Source: Achatina immaculata
Taxonomy: Eukaryota > Mollusca > Gastropoda > Stylommatophora > Achatinidae
Direction of reading: 5' to 3'
Length of the DNA: 64,000 nucleotides
Assembly (NCBI GenBank): GCA_009760885.1
Contig: CM019692.1
Span: 54,949,710-55,013,709, forward strand
In this document: positions 34,106 to 44,995 of the stretch, piece by piece
How the letters are laid out: every line of letters starts with the position of its first letter
Position numbering within the stretch: position 1 is the first letter of the stretch
The notes under the pieces: generated by a model
Seen by the model: only the letters and a program-made list of their open reading frames with translations
Told to the model about the DNA's origin: nothing
The model's database searches: none
Made by a program: the position numbers and the translations under genes

Positions 34106-35585
34106 GGTCAATACTTTTCTACTTCCATGTCAGATATTAGGAAGCTACTCTAAGAATCATAGATGAGTCTTTCTTATTTTCTTACATAATCTCATAGTCA
34201 TTCTCTATTATTTCTCAGATAGACGTATGATTTTTCTGCAGTCCTTGATTCGAGATTATTCTGTTTAATTTTTTTTAAGTTTTTACCAGGAAGGGATTCG
34301 AGAGTAATCTCCACAATTTTCTTTTCTTTACACGTCCAAACAATTTTATCACGATAGAACATTACTTGTCTTTTTGTATCTTACTCTGCTGGTTTCGAGA
34401 TTTCTCTCCAGTTCTTCATCTAAACTGTGTCTAGCACGTGGTAAAATTCACATTGATCTCGAGTGAAAATCTGTTCCACATTCCCAAACAAAATTTTTAT
34501 TTTGCACAAGATATAAAATTCATTGGTATTTGTAATATAATGTAACTGTCTGCGTCGTTCTTATCTTCGTATGTGTGTATATGTATTTTATTTAATGCAG
34601 CCTTATCCAATCTTCATATTTGTGCGTGTGAAACAATTGTACAATCTTTTAGCCTATGAAACACCATGTGTGTTTTAGGACGAAATGCTGATGTGAAAAA
34701 TGCTTACAAATCAGTTAATTAAAATAGTCAGCCATACATTTATTTGCATCTCACACGTGGAATTCAAAATGGCCTTCCTGAACCGGTTGTTATAACGATC
34801 TTCTGTTACACTGATATCATACTAAGATAAGTATTTGTGTACTAAATGTGGACAACGTTGAAATATTTTGTTAATGACTCACTTGTAGAAGATGACGAAA
34901 AGAACTGTTTAATCACACTATACTATCAACACTAACAGTAGACACAATTTCCGTTCTTGTTTTTTCATCTCCTGCTGAAGATCATTTTAGTCTGTGACGA
35001 GTTGCCTCCACTTTACTGTCCAGAACGTTGCCTGACACCTCCTCATGTTGTGCTCTTTACTTGTGTCATCATCCCGCTAACCACTGCCTTATACCGTTGC
35101 ACTTTCTGCTTTTGATTGATTCCTTTAAGAAGTTAAAGACCGGGTAGATGGTTTATCTGTGCTCACAGTGGATATGTATGGAAAGTACATTATTTGATTT
35201 GCTTTGTTTTTGTTTTGTATGTTGTTTTTAAGTCACTGATTTTGTTTTTTTTTCGGAAGAATTCTTAATGAATCTTTCTTGAATAGGTTTCTGATTCTTT
35301 TTTCTTGTTTGCAGAATTTTATTTTTGTCTCTCGTGTTTTTTTTTTTTGTTTTTTTGTTGCTGAGCCAGGAAACAAATAAGACAATGTTTATTTCTACTG
35401 CTGTATGTAATTTATCAGTTATCATTTTCCATTCTGATCTTTGTTTGCAAATTGTAGCATAGTCTTATGAACTGTACATTTCAAGAGTTATTATTTCTCT
35501 GTTATTGTTTTAGTTCAAACGTTAATGTTATGTCCGTTCACTGTCAGACAGATCCTCTATGATATTACTCTGCACACAAACTGGT
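34102..35585 (+). repeat. Duplicated block Y', copy 2
   Basis: Copy of 31654-33137. After the final ACTGGT it continues into AGAGTTACC, unlike copy 1, which runs into X'. Confidence 0.93.
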
Positions 35586-35970
35586 AGAGTTACCTAAATA
35601 AGTGTTTTGGTCTTGGTTTTCTGATTATTCATGCTCTTATGTTACATTGAATCTAGACTGCCATGGACTGATCAAGTGAAAAGATCACTGTGGACCAAAG
35701 TAAGAATAAGAAGTACAACACTAAGACCATAACCGGAGACACATAACATTTACAAACTAAAACACGTTGCTGTAGCATGGGATGTAGAAATATGAAATAC
35801 GGGCGTACCATCTGGTACTATCCAGTGTTCGTATATGGGTAGTACTGAATTAAATTTACCTTTATCTACACATTTATCTTTTTATACGCAAATAAATATA
35901 ACTGAATATCATTCTTTTGTAATGTTATCGTTGTCCAAAATCGTAATATGTTAGCTAAGCAACTGTGTTT
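35586..35970. other. No gene seen
   Basis: AT-rich spacer leading into the microsatellite tail of the antisense LINE-3 fragment. Confidence 0.4.
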
Positions 35971-36280
35971 ATCATCATCAACATCATCATCATCATCATC
36001 ATCATCATCACCACCACCACCACCACCACCACCATCACTACCACCACTACCACCTTCATCATCATCATCTGCTTTGTTAGCATAGGCCACAGATAAAAAC
36101 TCTCCAGTCATCTCTGCTATTAGAATTTTCTCTGCTTCCTTCCATGTGTATCACTTGTCTCTGAGCATTGTCATGGTTTCTCTTCTCCAAGTAAGTCTAG
36201 GTCTTCCTCGTTTTCTGTTTCCTTGAGGATTCCATGTCAGTGCCTGTCTTGTTATGCTGGTGTCGGGTTTACTCGGAGTG
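35971..36280 (-). mobile_element. LINE-3 antisense 3' fragment with (GAT)n/(GGT)n tail
   Basis: The minus strand from 36280 to 36070 repeats the C-terminal end found at 38805-39020 (RQALTWNPQ-like, then MTGEFLSVAYANKADDD). The coding part passes without a break into a trinucleotide microsatellite (35971-36069, GAT and GGT units) that forms the 3' tail. Confidence 0.75.
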
Positions 36281-37640
36281 TTTATGCTGCACATAAATAT
36301 ATGCCACAGTACATCGTAGAATGCTATGGAAACCCGCTGTTGGCGAGATCTTCAGCTGCCGTGCGTGGAGCGGTGCTCTTCCCGGCCAATGAAGAAATTT
36401 GTAAATGAGGTTGCCGCGCAGCATCACTGCGGAAAAGGTGGTTGAAAGAATAAAGCGAAGCAAACAGTCAAATCACGGCACCTCTGGTCTGGAGGTCGGC
36501 CACGTCCTGAGTGCAGTCATATCGGGTGAAATGCATGAACCGGCTTGTCCCAGAGGTTAAGTCACTGCTGGCTTGACTTTTCAAATGCCGCGCGTGGAGT
36601 GAAGCTCCTCCCGGTTAAGGAAGTAAATGCGGAAATAAAGGTTGCTGTGCGGTGCCGATGGGAAAAGGTGGTGGAAAGTGAAGTCTATGTCCAGTAATAT
36701 CGCTACGAGAGCTATACCACGGCACCTCTGCTCTAGAGGCCGCCTACGTCCGAAATACACCTACACTGGTGAAATATGCCTAAACCGGCACACACCAGAG
36801 GTGGAACTCGATGGCTAGACATGTCATGCCACCTCCGCTCTAGAGGTCGGTAACGCCTGATACACACCCATACTGGTTAATTTTGCCTAAACCGGCTCAT
36901 ACCAGGGGTGAATCTTGAAGGCTATGAATGTCACAGTACCTCTGCCCTAGAGGTCGGTCCCGTCCCAAACACGCCCATACTGGGATAATGCCTAAACCGG
37001 CTCAACCCAGGGGTAGAAGTCACTAGTGGCGAGGATTCGTCCTCCTGGACAAAAGCTCCATCCTGGTCACAACTAGGAAGGGTAGCGGCCACGACCGCAA
37101 AATGCTGAAGTCGGAGACACTGGACCAGGGAAGTCTAGATAGGCAACCACCTCTCACCCGGCGGGGATGTCTGCGTATCCTAATCACGCTGAGGTTTTCC
37201 GGTGAGAAAGTCCAACCCTGGACTGGATGGGCAACCACCTCTCACCCGGCGGTGATACACGGGTATCTCAAAACACGTCGAGGTTTTCCGGTGAGAAAGT
37301 CCAACACTGGCCTGGGTGGGCTAACGCCTCTCACCCAGCGGGGATGCACTGATATTCCAAACACGTCGAGGTCTTCCGGTGAGAAAGTCCAACCCTAGAC
37401 CAAACTGGTGCAATGAAAACCACGGTGTCACGCAATCCCGCTTCCGAGACCCACCAAGAATACAGGCTAAAGCACTGTGATACTCTGAACCCCTTGTGGT
37501 CCTTTCGTGGAACTCATGTGGTCTATTTTCGACCACACAGGGGACCACGGGACCTAACGAGGACCACATGCGTGAATTCAGTAGGTTCACAGTGCGGTTT
37601 TTGGTGGTAGAAGTGAACGAAGAAGAAGAAGAAGAAGCTA
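36281..37640 (+). repeat. GC-rich tandem monomer region upstream of LINE-3
   Basis: Much richer in G+C and CpG than its surroundings. Two copies of a roughly 235-bp segment start near 36345 and 36585 (GCCGYGCGTGGAG, then AAAAGGTGGT). About four units of roughly 105 bp, anchored by CACCTCTGCTCTAGAGGTCG and CCTAAACCGGCTC, lie at 36475-37025. Three units of about 86 bp, anchored by ACCTCTCACCCGGCGG and TTCCGGTGAGAAAGTCCAAC, lie at 37135-37400. The arrangement resembles 5' UTR promoter monomers of a LINE, but this is inferred from position only. It ends in (GAA)n at 37616-37637. Confidence 0.65.
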
Positions 37641-38442
37641 TGGAAACTACTGGAACACTGTGGTATCCCAGCCAAGATAACAGAGCTTCTAAAGACCGTA
37701 TATGAAGAAACAACTTGCAGAATCGTGTAATGATGAACTCTCTCAGAAAGATTTAAAGTGGAAACAGGCGTGCGGCAGTGATGTTTGCTATCACCCTTCC
37801 TATTTCTTCTAGCAATTGATCAGATCCTGAAAACTACCACACAAGGAAAGAGAAATGGAATACAATGGACATTGTGGAACCAAGTGGAAGATCTTGACTT
37901 TGCAGATGATGTAACACTTCTGGCACACAGCTACACACAGATGCAAGAGAAACTTCAGATCTTAAGCAAGAATTCAGATAAACTGGGATTATATATTAAC
38001 AGACAAAAAACAAAGATACGAAAAGTAATAGTGCAACTAATAGCCTCATGATAACTGAGGGAGCGCCAATTGAGGAAGTGGGGTATTTCACATATTTAGG
38101 CAGCATAATATTGAACTATTGAATATATAGTATAGACTACTGAAAATCTGAATAATAGAACGAGTCAATAAAACAGGAATCGAACCAAGTCTACGTATCA
38201 AGATACATCAAAAGACGTCGATGGGCTATCTCGGCCACGTTCTCAGAATGGACCAATCCAGACTCCCTCTCCAGGCCCTCACATGGTCATCGAAGGGCAA
38301 AAGAAAGCAAGCCAGGCCAATGGAGATTCTACGTAGAACCATCAATAGAGAGAGTACAGCTTTGGGATTCAAATTCATCCAAGACCTACAGCAGGCGGAG
38401 GCGAGTCGTCAGACATGGAAAGATATGATTTCCGCCCTATGA
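37632..38442 (+). pseudogene. LINE-3 non-LTR retrotransposon, RT palm and C terminus
   Basis: The first part reads KLWKLLEHCGIPAKITELLK in a frame that then stops. The main segment from 37785 reads LSPFLFLLAIDQILKTTTQG, RNGIQWTLW and EDLDFADDVTLLAH, the second palm motif with both Asp. After further breaks it ends with MGYLGHVLRMDQSRLPLQAL then TWSSKGKRKQARPMEILRR (38221-38440). Fingers and the first palm Asp motif are missing. The RT type is the same clade as LINE-2 by the EDLDFADD context. Confidence 0.8.
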
Positions 38443-38457
38443 GCCAGTCAATCAATA

Positions 38458-39096
38458 GTGGATAAATACAAGGGAACGGAAAATCATGTTAAAGGTAGAA
38501 TAACCAAGGCTGGAACAGCGTTTATCCAATTTAACAAAATGTGGTCATCTAAGAACATCAAAATAAAAACCAAACTTAGGTTTTTCAATACAAACGTAAA
38601 CGTCCTGCTATATGGTTTAAAGACATGGGTTATGACGAAGACAGTACAACAGAAGATGAAAACATTCATGAACTACTGCTTGAAGAGGATTTTAAACATT
38701 AAATGGCAGGAGAATATTAGGAATGAGGAGGTCTGGGAAAGGCAGGCCAAGAACTTTTAAACCTACAAATCATGTCTAGGAAGTGGAGATGGATTGGCCG
38801 CAGTCTGAGGAAACCCGACACCAGCATAGCAAGACAGGCGCTGACATGGAATCCTCAAGGAAATAGAAAACGAGGAAGACCTGGACTTACTTGGAGAAGA
38901 GAGACTATGACAATGCTCAGAGACAAAGGATACACATGGAAGGAAGCAGAAAAGATTCCAATAGCTGAGATGTCTGGAGAGTTTTTATCTGCGGCCTATG
39001 CTCATAAAGCAGATGATGATGGTGGTGGTGGTGGTGCTGGTGGTGGTGGTGGTGGTGGTGATGATGATGATGATGATGATGATGATGTAATAAAAT
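38458..39096 (+). mobile_element. LINE-3 second 3' fragment with (GGT)n(GAT)n tail
   Basis: A second copy begins directly after the first. It reads KAGTAFIQFNKMWSSKNIKI, YGLKTWVMTKTVQQKMKTF and CLKRILNIKWQENIRNEE, then after a shift RKWRWIGRSLRKPDTSIARQ and ALTWNPQGNRKRGRPGLTWR, ending AAYAHKADDD. The codons for the last residues merge into a GGT/GAT trinucleotide tract at 39018-39087. Confidence 0.8.
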
Positions 39097-39570
39097 CCCC
39101 GCGGATAACGTCTGACATATTTCATTTCATGAGGAAACACGAGTTGAAGCTAATAAAAACAGAGATTTCTAAGTTATCGTTCACTTAGGAATAAGATGCG
39201 GCATTTAAAGTAAGCGGAACAAATGTGTAACAATTACTTTACAGTGTAGTGAGAGAAAACCGATTGTAAATCAATTTGGAACACACAAATATCCTTGCAG
39301 ATTAAAAGGAAATAATGTCATCTGCAAATTCTTCAAGAGTGAAAATACTTGAGCTAACTTTAGTGAACATTTTATGGAAGAAATTAATATTTTAAAGTCT
39401 TCATTATATATACCACATACGCGAGCTCATAATATTAAAATCCTACAGAGATAGCAAATATGTAAGCTAAAATAATTAAGAATTTCTTTCCTAACAATCA
39501 GTGAAGCATTTAAGTACATTCTATCGTAAACAAAAGAACACAGAACCCTTGATGAATTTATCAACAAGAT
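39097..39570. other. No gene seen
   Basis: AT-rich spacer. Confidence 0.4.
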
Positions 39571-40745
39571 ATATACTGTTCAAAAAAGAAACGCAACAGT
39601 ACTGTAGTCGTAATGGACACCAAATTTCAAACTTGTATCAACATTTTATTTTAGGGAATTAATGTTACAATCTTGGCATAAAGAAACTTTAAGTTATCAG
39701 TGAATTGATGTTCATTAAATTTGGTTTGAACTTTTATTCTTTGCGACTGAGGCCTCCGTTTCAGTAAGGTGTATGGTCTCCTCCGACCTGCATTAGACAA
39801 CAACAACTCCTTGACATGGAACCGATTAGCCATTGGATCTGTTGTTGTGAGATGGCTGCCCATTCTTCCCGCAGTGCAACAGACAATTGTCGGAGATTGG
39901 TTGGCGCCACGTCTCGCTGGCGGACTTGTGTGTTGAATTCATCTCATAAGTGTTCTATTGAGTTCATGTCTGATGACATGGATTGTCACGGAATTGTCTG
40001 GGCGTTTGTTGTCAGCGAGGAACTGGGTGGTGGGTTGTGCCACATGAGATCGAGCGTTATCTTGCTGATAAATCCACCCTGGTGCAGTCAGAAGCGGAAG
40101 GACGTGAGGACGAAGAATTTCAGGGATGTATCGTGGGACATTCAAGCGTCCTTCAATTTGCAACAGGTCACTTCTTCACATGAAGTTGATCGTCCTCCAC
40201 ACCAGTCTCCACCACCATGTGGAGGAGTCTTATCAACGCAGTTCGTTGCGTAGCGCTCATGAACTCTGCGATAAACTCTTCTCCGTCTATCGTGTCGATG
40301 GAGCAGAAACAATGATTTATCATTAAACCAAACCCTTCTCCAATCAATTGCAACGATCCATTGACTATGCTGGTTCGCCCACTGCAGTTGGTTCTGGCGA
40401 TGCCGGTCCGTAAGAACATGACCTCTGTAGGGTCTTCTAGCCCAAAGTCCAGCGTCGTGAAGCCGGTTCCTGACCGTTAGATCTGAAATTCGACGAGCTG
40501 CTGTCATTGACTGCACTGTTGAGGACGCAGATGCAAATCAATTCCTGAGGTGACGCAGTGGTATGAAGCTGTCTTCGGCAGGAGTTGTGATTATGGGTAT
40601 TCCACTGCGCGGCCGGTCTGCACCTGAGCCAGTTTCTGGAAGTCGTCTCCAAAAGTGAATAATGATGCTTCTAACCACATTAAAGAGTCTGGTTACTACA
40701 CTTTTTGACTGTCTGGTCAAGACCGGAGTTACAACTTTCCATTGC
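39571..40745 (-). pseudogene. Tc1-like transposon, antisense transposase pseudogene
   Basis: Minus-strand fragments run in order. An N-terminal DNA-binding part near 40600-40720 reads FWRRLPETGSGADRPRSGIP. RISDLTVRNRLHDAGLWARR and WANQHSQWIVAIDWRRVWFN DKSLFLL hold the first catalytic Asp (usual FTDESRF). WIYQQDNARSHVAQ holds the second Asp. A broken SDMNSIEHL, stop, DEF near 39955 is the third acidic motif, with its Trp codon turned to TGA. At the right end ACTGTTCAAAAAAGAAACGC (39576-39596) looks like the terminal repeat. I found no matching repeat at the 40750 side, so one end is lost. Confidence 0.82.
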
Positions 40746-41839
40746 TGAAGGTTAGGCTAATTCAGTACATGAGGAAACATTTAGTAGCGCACCAGAACAC
40801 GTAGTAGTAAACAGAGTATGGTTAAAATTCGTGCGATTGGAGTAGCGTGGAAAAGGAAGAAACAGGGGATTATTGGACTGGCGCAGATATTATAAAACTG
40901 ATTTTCACAGAGATGATAGGGGATCAGATCAGAGCAGAGCATAGAAAGATGTGAGAGTTATGTTGAATGAGTAATATTAAGTTGAGTTAAGATATAGACA
41001 GGCTTAGAGCATAGTCGGCAGATTCATTTTCTTGAGTTGTCAACAAGTAGATTGTTTTTTAATTATTAATTCAGATAACCAAGTTGTAGCTGAAAAAAAT
41101 TCAAGCTAGAATGTAGTTATAGTACAAGACGTTTATTCTCAGTTTGGAAAGAAGTTGTTCTGTTGTTTTTTTGGATATTTTTCGGAAGTGAAATAATGGA
41201 CTCAGTGAGTTATTTCTTGGATTAATAGTATGTGAGTTTTGCAATTTCGGTGCATAAATGACTCTGTTCCCATATGCCGAACTTGTTCTCGCCGAGGAGT
41301 TATTATTGTTGTACTGACATTCCTGCCTTGTGATATCAGTTGTTTTTAATCCTTTTTAACCATCAATAAAATCGTCTTGTCTGTTATAATCTACATCACT
41401 GGCTTTGTTGGAATTCTCACTTGTTAAACAAGCATGTTGATGTCAGAAGACTGTCAGTTATAGTTAAGATATATTAGAGATTTTGTTCCAGTGGGCTGAG
41501 TCGTATGCCTGTGTTGTATTGTGCATGTTTCTAAGCGTTTAGTATAGAAACAAGGTGTTCTAAGAAGATCAATAAATGAGATCTCATAAAATCTATAACC
41601 AGAATGTATTTCCTTCAACGAAGTTGAAATCTCCACTAGAACATTTATCAGAGGAAGTTATGAAACTAATATTGCACAGACTTTTGAAGATTGTCTTACT
41701 TGTGTCTTATGGCGTCACATGTCTTATTTAGCGCTAATACTTCTCTAATAGTATAGGTAAAAAAGGTCAAGGTCAAATTCCCGCTTCCATGTCATTAAGG
41801 CACACTCGGGAATATATAGTACAGGTTAAACCTTTATCC
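40746..41839. other. No gene seen
   Basis: AT-rich. AATAAA at 41363-41370 could be a polyadenylation signal or part of an unrecognised element. A weak relative of the short interspersed repeat (CATTAAGGCACACTCGG) lies near 41790. Confidence 0.4.
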
Positions 41840-42245
41840 GCAACATATTCTGGACGCGTATAATTAGTAAAATATTTTTAAATTTTTCATATTCAATGCA
41901 ACAGTATGACAGTTTGAAATGTTAGGAAAGAAATAAGTCATAGAAACCTGTTCAACAAGCCATTCTGAAAACACACGAAGGAGCTGTATGACGATACATG
42001 ATATGTATGACAATGTGTTTATTAAACTGATTTGTAATTCTTTTGCACACGAACCCTTCAATGTAATTTATGTTTGTGCATAATTGTTTCAAGTGCAAAT
42101 GTCGACCGTTTCATAAAATATCTCGGTATGTAGAACATCAGATAATTGTTTCATATGAAAATACAATCAGTTTTATAATAGTGCATCAGGTGACAGATGT
42201 TCACTCGTAATGTGGAAAACTTGTCAGAAAAACAAGTCGGGAAAA
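41840..42245 (-). repeat. Repeat segment gamma, inverted copy
   Basis: The reverse complement aligns over about 400 bp with 27880-28330: GAAACAATTATCTGATGT, then ATTTGCACTTGAAACAATT, then AGGTTTCTATG and GGATAAAGGTTTAAC. It is diverged but collinear. Confidence 0.65.
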
Positions 42246-42385
42246 TATATGCTCTGCTGTATAACCCGCTACAGAGGAATTTACGACAACGAAAGTTTCT
42301 ATCAAATTCTACCACGTACAGGCTTACATAATTAAATATATATTTCGCCCTCTATTTGATCTTCTTCTTCTATCTCCCTGAAACT

Positions 42386-42945
42386 GCGAGCTGGTTCTGT
42401 GCAGCCCGATTAGTGAAGATGTTGAGAAACAGTATCGTACCTGGTTGAGAGCTGGTTCTGTGCAGACCTATTAGTGAAGATGTTGAGAAACAGTATCGTA
42501 CCTGGTTGAGAGCTGGTTCTGTGCAGACCTATTAGTGAAGATGTTGAGAAACAGTATCGTACCTGGTTGAGAGCTGGTTCTGTGCAGACCTATTAGTGAA
42601 GATGTTGAGAAACAGTATCGTACCTGGTTGAGAGCTGGTTCTGTGCAGACCTATTAGAGAAGATGTTGAGAAACAGTATCGTACCTGGTTGAGAGCTGGT
42701 TCTGTGCAGACCTATTAGTGAAGATGTTGAGAAACAGTATCGTACCTGGTTGAGAGCTGGTTCTGTGCAGACCTATTAGTGAAGATGTTGAGAAACAGTA
42801 TCGTACCTGGTTGAGAGCTGGTTCTGTGCAGACCTATTAGTGAAGATGTTGAGAAACAGTATCGTACCTGGTTGAGAGCTGGTTCTGTGCAGACATATTA
42901 GTGAAGATGTTGAGAAACAGTATCGTACTGGGTTGAGAGCGGGTT
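42386..42945 (+). repeat. 61-bp tandem array, about 9 units
   Basis: Unit GAGCTGGTTCTGTGCAGACC followed by TATTAGTGAAGATGTTGAGA and AACAGTATCGTACCTGGTTGA. Internal units are nearly identical and differ by single bases; the first and last units are slightly diverged. Confidence 0.97.
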
Positions 42946-43227
42946 ACGGTGACTACTTTTTAGAGCTTGGGTGAAGTTAAAAATCAGGAGATAAACAATA
43001 TTTTGTTATTTAGAACACTCCACCACGTTAGGGGCTATAACGAATCCTGCCCCGTTAGCCAGGATAGGACTATTACTGGGAGTCAAAACTGGAACATGGG
43101 ACTTGGCCGGTCCTAACGCTAGCATGTCAGATATATCTCGCTATCTTCCAAATGAGACAGTGTCTTCGCCCCATCTATGTGATATGTCTCTATATTTCTG
43201 ACTCAGCACAGTAACCACAGTGAAGTA
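42946..43227. other. No gene seen
   Basis: No coding or repeat structure recognised. Confidence 0.4.
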
Positions 43228-43325
43228 ATATAAAGCCATCAACTGAGCTGATGGAACATATCAAGGTCCGAGATCCAGGAAGAAGCATGATCACCAACGA
43301 CTACCGACACGGTATGGGGATTAAG
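43228..43325 (+). mobile_element. LINE C-terminal fragment
   Basis: Reads STELMEHIKVRDPGRSMITN (with P in the original at position 2) then DYRHGMG, homologous to the fragment at 20812-20995. Confidence 0.55.
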
Positions 43326-43564
43326 ATCCTAGGAATAAGTGAAAGGAGATAATCGGGTGCAGGCAGCATTGATTCAGGACAGCACATTATCATATAACCA
43401 GGACATTGGTAAACATGAGAAAGTAGAATAATCTTCGATTAGAAAGCGCCGAAACAATAATAGTAGGCAGTGGTTTATCGTTCAATTCTTCAGAAAAGAT
43501 AGAACTAGGAAAGTAGGAAAAAACGTGAGTACCAGAAAGTAAGATAAGAACGTTAAATAAAGAA

Positions 43565-44800
43565 TCATATATCCTTCCCGTGCAGTTAAACGTCACATAG
43601 GGCTCGCGAGATAGTTCGCCAATTTTTCCTGTCTTCGGCGAGCCTTTCAACCTCATCAAAGAATTTTATGCCTATTAGTTTGGCTTCTCTTAACAATGTC
43701 CTCTTTAGAGTTTAACGCGGTCTGCCTCTTTTTCTTTGGCCTGTTGTTTTCCACTTGAGAGCTTGTTTTGCGATTCTCTGACTGTTTCTTCTCATCATGT
43801 GACCAACATATGTCCATCTCCTTTTCCTGATCACTCATGAGACTGGTTGTTGTTCAGTCATCTGTCTTATCTCTGCATTGTTCTTGAATTCGTTCCACTT
43901 GATGCTGAGTATTTTTCTTAGGCATGTGTTTTCAAAAGAGGCTTATTTCTTTTCTATTTCTTTAGTTGTTTTCCAGCTTTCGTATGCATAAATGAGGGTG
44001 GATATTACATTTGAATTTAATAGTCTTAACTTGTTTTTTGTGCTTACAACCTTTGAATGCCATATATTCTCAAGATTCTTGAAGATCGATGCTGGTTTTG
44101 CAATTCTAATTCTAACTTCCTTTCTGGTGTCACCATCCTGGTCTATGTAGCTGTCAAGGTGTGCAAATTGATTGACTTCTTCAATATCTGTCCCGTCTAC
44201 ATGTATTTTTCCATTTTGATTAATGGGAAGTTTTATTACTTTTGTTTTGTCATTGTTAATTTCAAGTCCTATTTTGCTAGCCAGTGAAGACAGGCTATCT
44301 GTTTTTTCTTGCATGGAATTCACATTATTACTGATAAGAGTTATGTCATCAGCAAAATCAAGATCTTCTAGTTGAGTCCCATATACCCAGTCAGTACCTG
44401 TGTTACCTGTGCAGCATTATTTCAAGTCCATTGTAATTCCAAAAAAGCAAATGAGACAGTATACATCCTTGTTTCACGCCAGTTTCAATCTGGAACCATT
44501 CACTCATGTCTTCTTCTGTTTTGACAGCACAAACATATCCATTGTAGAAGTCCTTAATGATGTTGACAATTTTAGATGGTATTCTATCTAGACTTAAAAT
44601 TCTCCATAATGAATCTCTGTGTATGCTATCAAATGCCTTTTTAAAGTCTATGAAGTTAAGTATTAATGGTTTCTGGTTTTCAATATGTTCTTCAAGTGCT
44701 ATTCTTAGTGTAAAGATCTGGTCGAGACAGCTTCTCCCTTTTCGAAATCCTGCTTGTTCTTTTCTCATTGCGGTATCCACTAAATGAAGAATACAAAGTC
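43565..44800 (-). pseudogene. LINE-2 non-LTR retrotransposon, antisense, longest copy
   Basis: Minus-strand reading, starting near 44790: RKEQAGFRKGRSCLDQIFTL, then LILNFIDFKKAFDSIHRDSL and WFQIETGVKQGCILSHLL. Then, after frameshifts, LDFADDITLISNN-like sequence near 44340, SMQEKTDSLSSLASKIGLEI, NQNGKIHVDGTDIEEVNQFA and YIDQDGDTRKEVRIRIAKPA (43943-44323). The C-terminal part lies at 43656-43930 and the 3' end GGGAAGGATATATG at 43565. Both RT palm motifs are readable. This is the best LINE-2 copy but lacks everything 5' of the RT fingers. Confidence 0.85.
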
Positions 44801-44821
44801 TAATATTTCGGCAGAAACAGC

Positions 44822-44995
44822 TCAACACATAAGAACACGTAAAATAGATAACAATTAAAGAACATAAGAACACGTAAAATAGATAACAATTAAAGAACAT
44901 AAGAACACGTAAAATAGATAACAATTAAAGAACATAAGAACACGTAAAATAGATAACAATTACAGAACATAAGAACACGTAAAATAGATAACAAA
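44822..44995 (+). repeat. 35-bp tandem repeat, 5 units
   Basis: Unit CATAAGAACACGTAAAATAG followed by ATAACAATTAAAGAA, nearly perfect, directly next to the truncated 5' edge of the antisense LINE-2. Confidence 0.95.

Noticed and set aside
40746..41840. Solo LTR with AATAAA near 41365
   Set aside because: The AATAAA and following sequence would fit, but I found no TG...CA ends, direct repeats or a second copy in the window.
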